DNA from: DASPWW01 sp963841715
GTDB lineage: Bacteria > Actinomycetota > Thermoleophilia > Solirubrobacterales > 70-9
Assembly (NCBI GenBank): GCA_963841715.1
Contig: CAWJDP010000001.1
Span: forward strand, 806,001 to 870,000
Direction: 5' to 3'
Length of the DNA: 64,000 bases
In this document: piece by piece, positions 61,528 to 64,000 of the stretch
Position numbering within the stretch: position 1 is the first letter of the stretch
Layout of the letters: each line of letters starts with the position of its first letter
Translations under genes and position numbers: made by a program
The notes under the pieces: model-generated
Told to the model about the DNA's origin: nothing
The model's database searches: none
Seen by the model: the letters and a program-made list of their open reading frames with translations, nothing else

Positions 61528-61549
61528 CTCCTCCCCTAGATAGGAGGAG
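61528..61549 (-). promoter_or_regulatory. Hairpin hiding the ribosome-binding site of the 61523 gene
   Basis: On the minus strand CTCCTCC (61549-61543) can pair over 7 bp with GGAGGAG (61534-61528), which is the ribosome site, across an 8-nt loop. Translation would then depend on melting of this stem, as in RNA thermometers or protein-controlled leaders. Confidence 0.55.
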
Positions 61550-61554
61550 CGTAC

Positions 61555-62181
61555 CTAGACGATTCGGACTCTGCCGGACTTGATGTCGTAGGCAGCCGAG
61601 ACGACCTTCAGCTTCCCGCCGTCGATCGCGGGCTTGATGATCGGGCCCTTGGCGGCGATCACGTCTCGCTGGTAGCGAGCGTTCTCGGTCGTGCAGCGCG
61701 CCACGGAGCGATCGGCCTGCGGGATGCCCTCGATCGGCGGGATGAGGAGGTCGACGAAGGCTCCGATGGCGCCGTACTTGTCCGGCGGATAGCTCGCGGT
61801 CCCGTTCGCGACCCCGATCCCCGCCTTGATCGCTCCGCAGTCGCTGTGCCCGAGCACCATGATCAATTTCACCCCGAGCACGCCGACCGCGTACTCAGTG
61901 CTGCCGAGCGTCCCGGCGTCGATGCTGTTCCCGGCGATCCGGGAGACGAACAGGTTCCCGAGGTGGATGTCGAAGACGAGCGACGGCGAGAGCCGCGAGT
62001 CGGCGCAGGTGATGATCGCAGCGAAAGGGCTCTGCGAGCTCGCCTGGTCCTCTCCCTTCGGGGAGTAGTCGCGCAGCTTCAGCTTCCCGCGCCGGTAGCG
62101 GCGGTTTCCCTTCTCGAGCACCTTGAGAGCGGCGTCGGGCGTCTTCGGATGCGGACGCCGCTGGCCGTGCCTCTTCTCCAC
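61555..62181 (-). CDS. Beta-class carbonic anhydrase
   Basis: Zinc enzyme for CO2/bicarbonate exchange. 208 residues from GTG 62181. Zinc ligands C59 (CADSRLSP), H112 and C115 (GHSDCGA), with the D61-R63 dyad. Codons upstream in the same frame, back to a stop near 62262, read as a hydrophobic Ala/Gly-rich stretch (ATLLGGAAGAAEAV) like the end of a signal peptide, but no ATG, GTG or TTG is available there. It may thus be a secreted enzyme with an unseen or lost start. Confidence 0.9.
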   Translation of the reverse strand: MEKRHGQRRPHPKTPDAALKVLEKGNRRYRRGKLKLRDYSPKGEDQASSQSPFAAIITCADSRLSPSLVFDIHLGNLFVSRIAGNSIDAGTLGSTEYAVGVLGVKLIMVLGHSDCGAIKAGIGVANGTASYPPDKYGAIGAFVDLLIPPIEGIPQADRSVARCTTENARYQRDVIAAKGPIIKPAIDGGKLKVVSAAYDIKSGRVRIV

Positions 62182-62265
62182 CGCCTCGGCCGCGCCGGCG
62201 GCGCCGCCTAGAAGCGTCGCGCCCGCCTCTGCGCTCGTGCCCGCCAGATATCCCGCCGATCACAC

Positions 62266-62676
62266 TCAGCCATCGAGCGTGGTGTTTACCAGCTTGTCCG
62301 CCGCCGCGTTCCGGTCGCGCCTGACGTGGGTGAGCGACCAGCGGTCGAATCCCCCGAGCTCCCTGATCACGCGCGCGTTCAGCCTCCTCAGCTCGTCGTC
62401 CTTGACCTTGTAGTCGCCGTTCACCTGGCGGACGATCAGCTCCGAGTCCCCGATCAGCTCGACCTCGCTCGCGCCCAGCTCGCGGGCGCGCTCGATCCCG
62501 AGCAGCAGCGCCCTGTACTCGGCGACGTTGTTGGTCGCCCTGCCGATCCGCTCACCGCGCTGCTCGAGCACCTCGCCGTCCGGGGTCGCGACGACGGCCG
62601 CGATTGCGGCGAGGCCGGGGTTGCCCCGCGCGCCCCCGTCCACGTTGACGACCAGGCGCCCGACGGCCGGCGTCAC
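62266..62676 (-). CDS. RNase HI-type ribonuclease
   Basis: 136 residues. The four acidic active-site residues are in VDGGARGNPG (D13), NNVAEYRAL (E), IGDSELIV (D) and RRDRNAAAD (D). The GNPG start and the missing basic protrusion mark the short RNase H subtype found in actinobacteria. It removes RNA from RNA-DNA hybrids. It lies 22 bp after the next gene and ends 84 bp before carbonic anhydrase, in one orientation. Confidence 0.9.
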   Translation of the reverse strand: MTPAVGRLVVNVDGGARGNPGLAAIAAVVATPDGEVLEQRGERIGRATNNVAEYRALLLGIERARELGASEVELIGDSELIVRQVNGDYKVKDDELRRLNARVIRELGGFDRWSLTHVRRDRNAAADKLVNTTLDG

Positions 62677-62698
62677 GACCGCGGCGCGCGCCGCGGGC

Positions 62699-63313
62699 TC
62701 ATTTCGGGCCGCCGCCGTTGCCGGCGATGCTGAGCTTCAGGCGTCCGTCCTCAGCCGCGTGCGCGTTCCACGCGCGGTCCGCCGGGTTCAGCTCCCTGAC
62801 CTCCTTGCCCTGGCCGAGCGCCTGGACCGTGATCTCGCGGTCGGCGAGCTTGACCGCCCACTGGTACCACGAGAGCTCCCAGGCGACCGTCAGGCGGACC
62901 TCCTCGGGGCGCTCGGCCGGGGTGACCGCGGACACGCGCGGCTCACCGAGCGACCGCGTCAGGCCCTCGACGGTGCGGCGGTACTCGCTGCGGTTGAAGC
63001 GCTCGAGCGCGCGACGAAGCCGTCGCTGCGGCGACTCGCCCGCCCAGCGGCTGCGACGCAGCGGTCCCGACCGGCGCCGCGGGGATCGCTCCTCGGTGTT
63101 CGGCGCAGGGCGCCGCTCGGAGGGCGGGTCGACACGGACCCAGCCGGCAGACTGGACGCCGACGCGGCACAGGTCGCAAACGGCACGACGCTCGCCCTCG
63201 GGCGTCTTGTAGGCGCGCGTCCGCTCGCCCCGGAGCATCGATCGGCCGCAGACCTCGCAGGCGTCGAATTCGTCGATCTCGGCATGCACGCGCGCCAAGG
63301 TAGCAAGCCTCAA
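62699..63313 (-). CDS. Zinc-ribbon hypothetical protein
   Basis: 204 residues. The N-terminus has a two-knuckle zinc ribbon (CEVCGRS and CDLCRVG, about 25 residues apart), then an Arg-rich region (RRRSGPLRRSRW) and a C-terminal alpha-beta part with VRLTVAWELSWYQWAVKL. No known family; the basic middle suggests nucleic-acid binding. The start may be TTG 63313 or GTG 63289; neither has a ribosome site. It sits 16 bp after the EF-G-like gene. Confidence 0.65.
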   Translation of the reverse strand: MRLATLARVHAEIDEFDACEVCGRSMLRGERTRAYKTPEGERRAVCDLCRVGVQSAGWVRVDPPSERRPAPNTEERSPRRRSGPLRRSRWAGESPQRRLRRALERFNRSEYRRTVEGLTRSLGEPRVSAVTPAERPEEVRLTVAWELSWYQWAVKLADREITVQALGQGKEVRELNPADRAWNAHAAEDGRLKLSIAGNGGGPK

Positions 63314-63329
63314 CGCGGTGACGGCGGCG

Positions 63330-64000
63330 CTAAGCCGCCTCGGCGTCCTCGCTTCGCGCGGCGTCGATCACCTTCTGCGCGAGGTGGCTCGGAATCTCCT
63401 CGTAGCGCTCGAACTCCATCGTGTAGTCGCCGCGCCCGCCCGTGATCGCGCGCAGATCGGGCGCATAGTCGAGCACCTCGGCCATCGGCACCTCGGCCTT
63501 GACCTCGGTCGCAGACCCCTTCGGCTCCATGCCGAGCGGGCGCCCGCGGCGCGAGTTGAGGTCGCCGATCACGTCGCCGACCGCGTCCTCGGGGACGCTG
63601 ATCGTGATCTTCATGATCGGCTCCAGCAGCGCCGCGTCCGCCTCCGCGGCGGCCTGCTTGAAGGCCATCGATCCGGCGACCTTGAACGCGTTCTCGGAGC
63701 TGTCGACGCGGTGGTGCTGGCCGTCGTAGAGGCGCACGCGCACGTCCTTGATCGGGTAGCCGGCGAGGACGCCGTTGGACATCGCCTCGGCGACGCCCTT
63801 CTCGACCGCGGGGATGAACCCGCTCGGGATCACGCCGCCCTTGATCTCGTTCACGAACTCCAGTCCCGATCCGGACTGGCCCGGCGAGATCTCGATGTGG
63901 CAGTCGCCGAACTGGCCCCGCCCGCCCGTCTGCTTCTTGTAGCGGCCGTGGGCCTTCGCGGGCTTGCGGATCGTCTCGACGTATGGAACCTGGGGCGGCT
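63330..64000 (-). CDS. Elongation factor G-like GTPase, C-terminal part (runs off the window)
   Basis: The last ~223 residues of an EF-G paralogue. Domain IV begins near YVETIRKPAKAHG; KKQTGGRGQFGDCHIEI, FVNEIKGGVIPSGFIPAVEKG and the domain V start EPIMKITISVPEDAVGDVIGDLNSRRG follow. GDCHIEI instead of the usual GHV.L matches the EF-G2 (FusA2) group rather than the main translocase. The 5' end, with the G domain, lies to the right of the window. EF-G2 function is poorly defined. Confidence 0.85.
   Translation of the reverse strand, partial: PPQVPYVETIRKPAKAHGRYKKQTGGRGQFGDCHIEISPGQSGSGLEFVNEIKGGVIPSGFIPAVEKGVAEAMSNGVLAGYPIKDVRVRLYDGQHHRVDSSENAFKVAGSMAFKQAAAEADAALLEPIMKITISVPEDAVGDVIGDLNSRRGRPLGMEPKGSATEVKAEVPMAEVLDYAPDLRAITGGRGDYTMEFERYEEIPSHLAQKVIDAARSEDAEAA

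Overview
The window is very GC-rich and almost fully coding. It looks like the chromosome of a free-living actinobacterium. Supporting signs are the gene order infC-rpmI-rplT-SpoU methyltransferase-pheS-pheT-argC-argJ-argB-argD (an actinobacterial arrangement), GatCAB, an Rpf-like cell-wall hydrolase under a c-di-AMP riboswitch, a class E-type sortase, and many genes with a -10-like TAnnnT box only 6-9 nt before the start codon. The secreted beta-propeller and Ig-like proteins and the small membrane proteins suggest a deep-branching class such as Thermoleophilia/Solirubrobacterales. That placement is inference; no rRNA gene is present.

Layout. 0-6 kb: acetolactate synthase (ilvB-ilvN), a UDP-sulfoquinovose synthase and two membrane-linked glycosyltransferases. 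6-13.3 kb: type II NADH dehydrogenase, gatC-gatA-gatB and a GMC oxidoreductase; ndh, gatB and the GMC gene each carry a single-base frameshift. 13.3-24.5 kb: two paralogous membrane proteins, folD, pcrA, cysK-cysE with a nearby Rrf2 regulator, an atypical LuxR response regulator facing an HDOD-LuxR fusion, gltX and nfo. 24.5-31 kb: dnaE, a coiled-coil protein and an Rpf-like hydrolase behind a ydaO-type riboswitch. 31-45 kb: argG with a coupled 50-residue membrane protein, a sortase, a nucleotide-sugar epimerase with a coupled 49-residue ORF, then the large minus-strand block argD/argB/argJ/argC/pheT/pheS/methyltransferase/rplT/rpmI/infC. Most junctions in that block overlap by 4-8 bp, and an intrinsic terminator separates rplT from the methyltransferase. 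45-51.6 kb: a Ycf48-like secreted propeller, thrS, a GH26-like glycanase, tRNA-Val and an epimerase. 51.6-58.4 kb: a structured RNA ending in a strong terminator, AraC and VOC genes, a GH5-like protein that lacks its nucleophile Glu, a divergent DUF2182/DUF1326 pair, tRNA-Cys, an alpha/beta hydrolase and small conserved genes. 58.5-64 kb: a repeat-rich propeller, tRNA-Gly, a secreted protein with a sequestered ribosome-binding site, beta-carbonic anhydrase, RNase H and the 3' end of an EF-G-like gene.

How the genes work together. Translation (infC, rpmI, rplT, pheST, thrS, gltX, gatCAB, three tRNAs) and amino-acid synthesis (Ile/Val/Leu first step, Cys, Arg) dominate. argJ implies the acetyl-recycling arginine pathway. 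argF and argR are missing from the place they usually hold beside argD. No phage, insertion sequence or CRISPR array is visible. The least explained material is the structured RNA near 51.9 kb, the DUF2182/DUF1326 pair, the two odd LuxR-type regulators, and several coupled or leader small ORFs.
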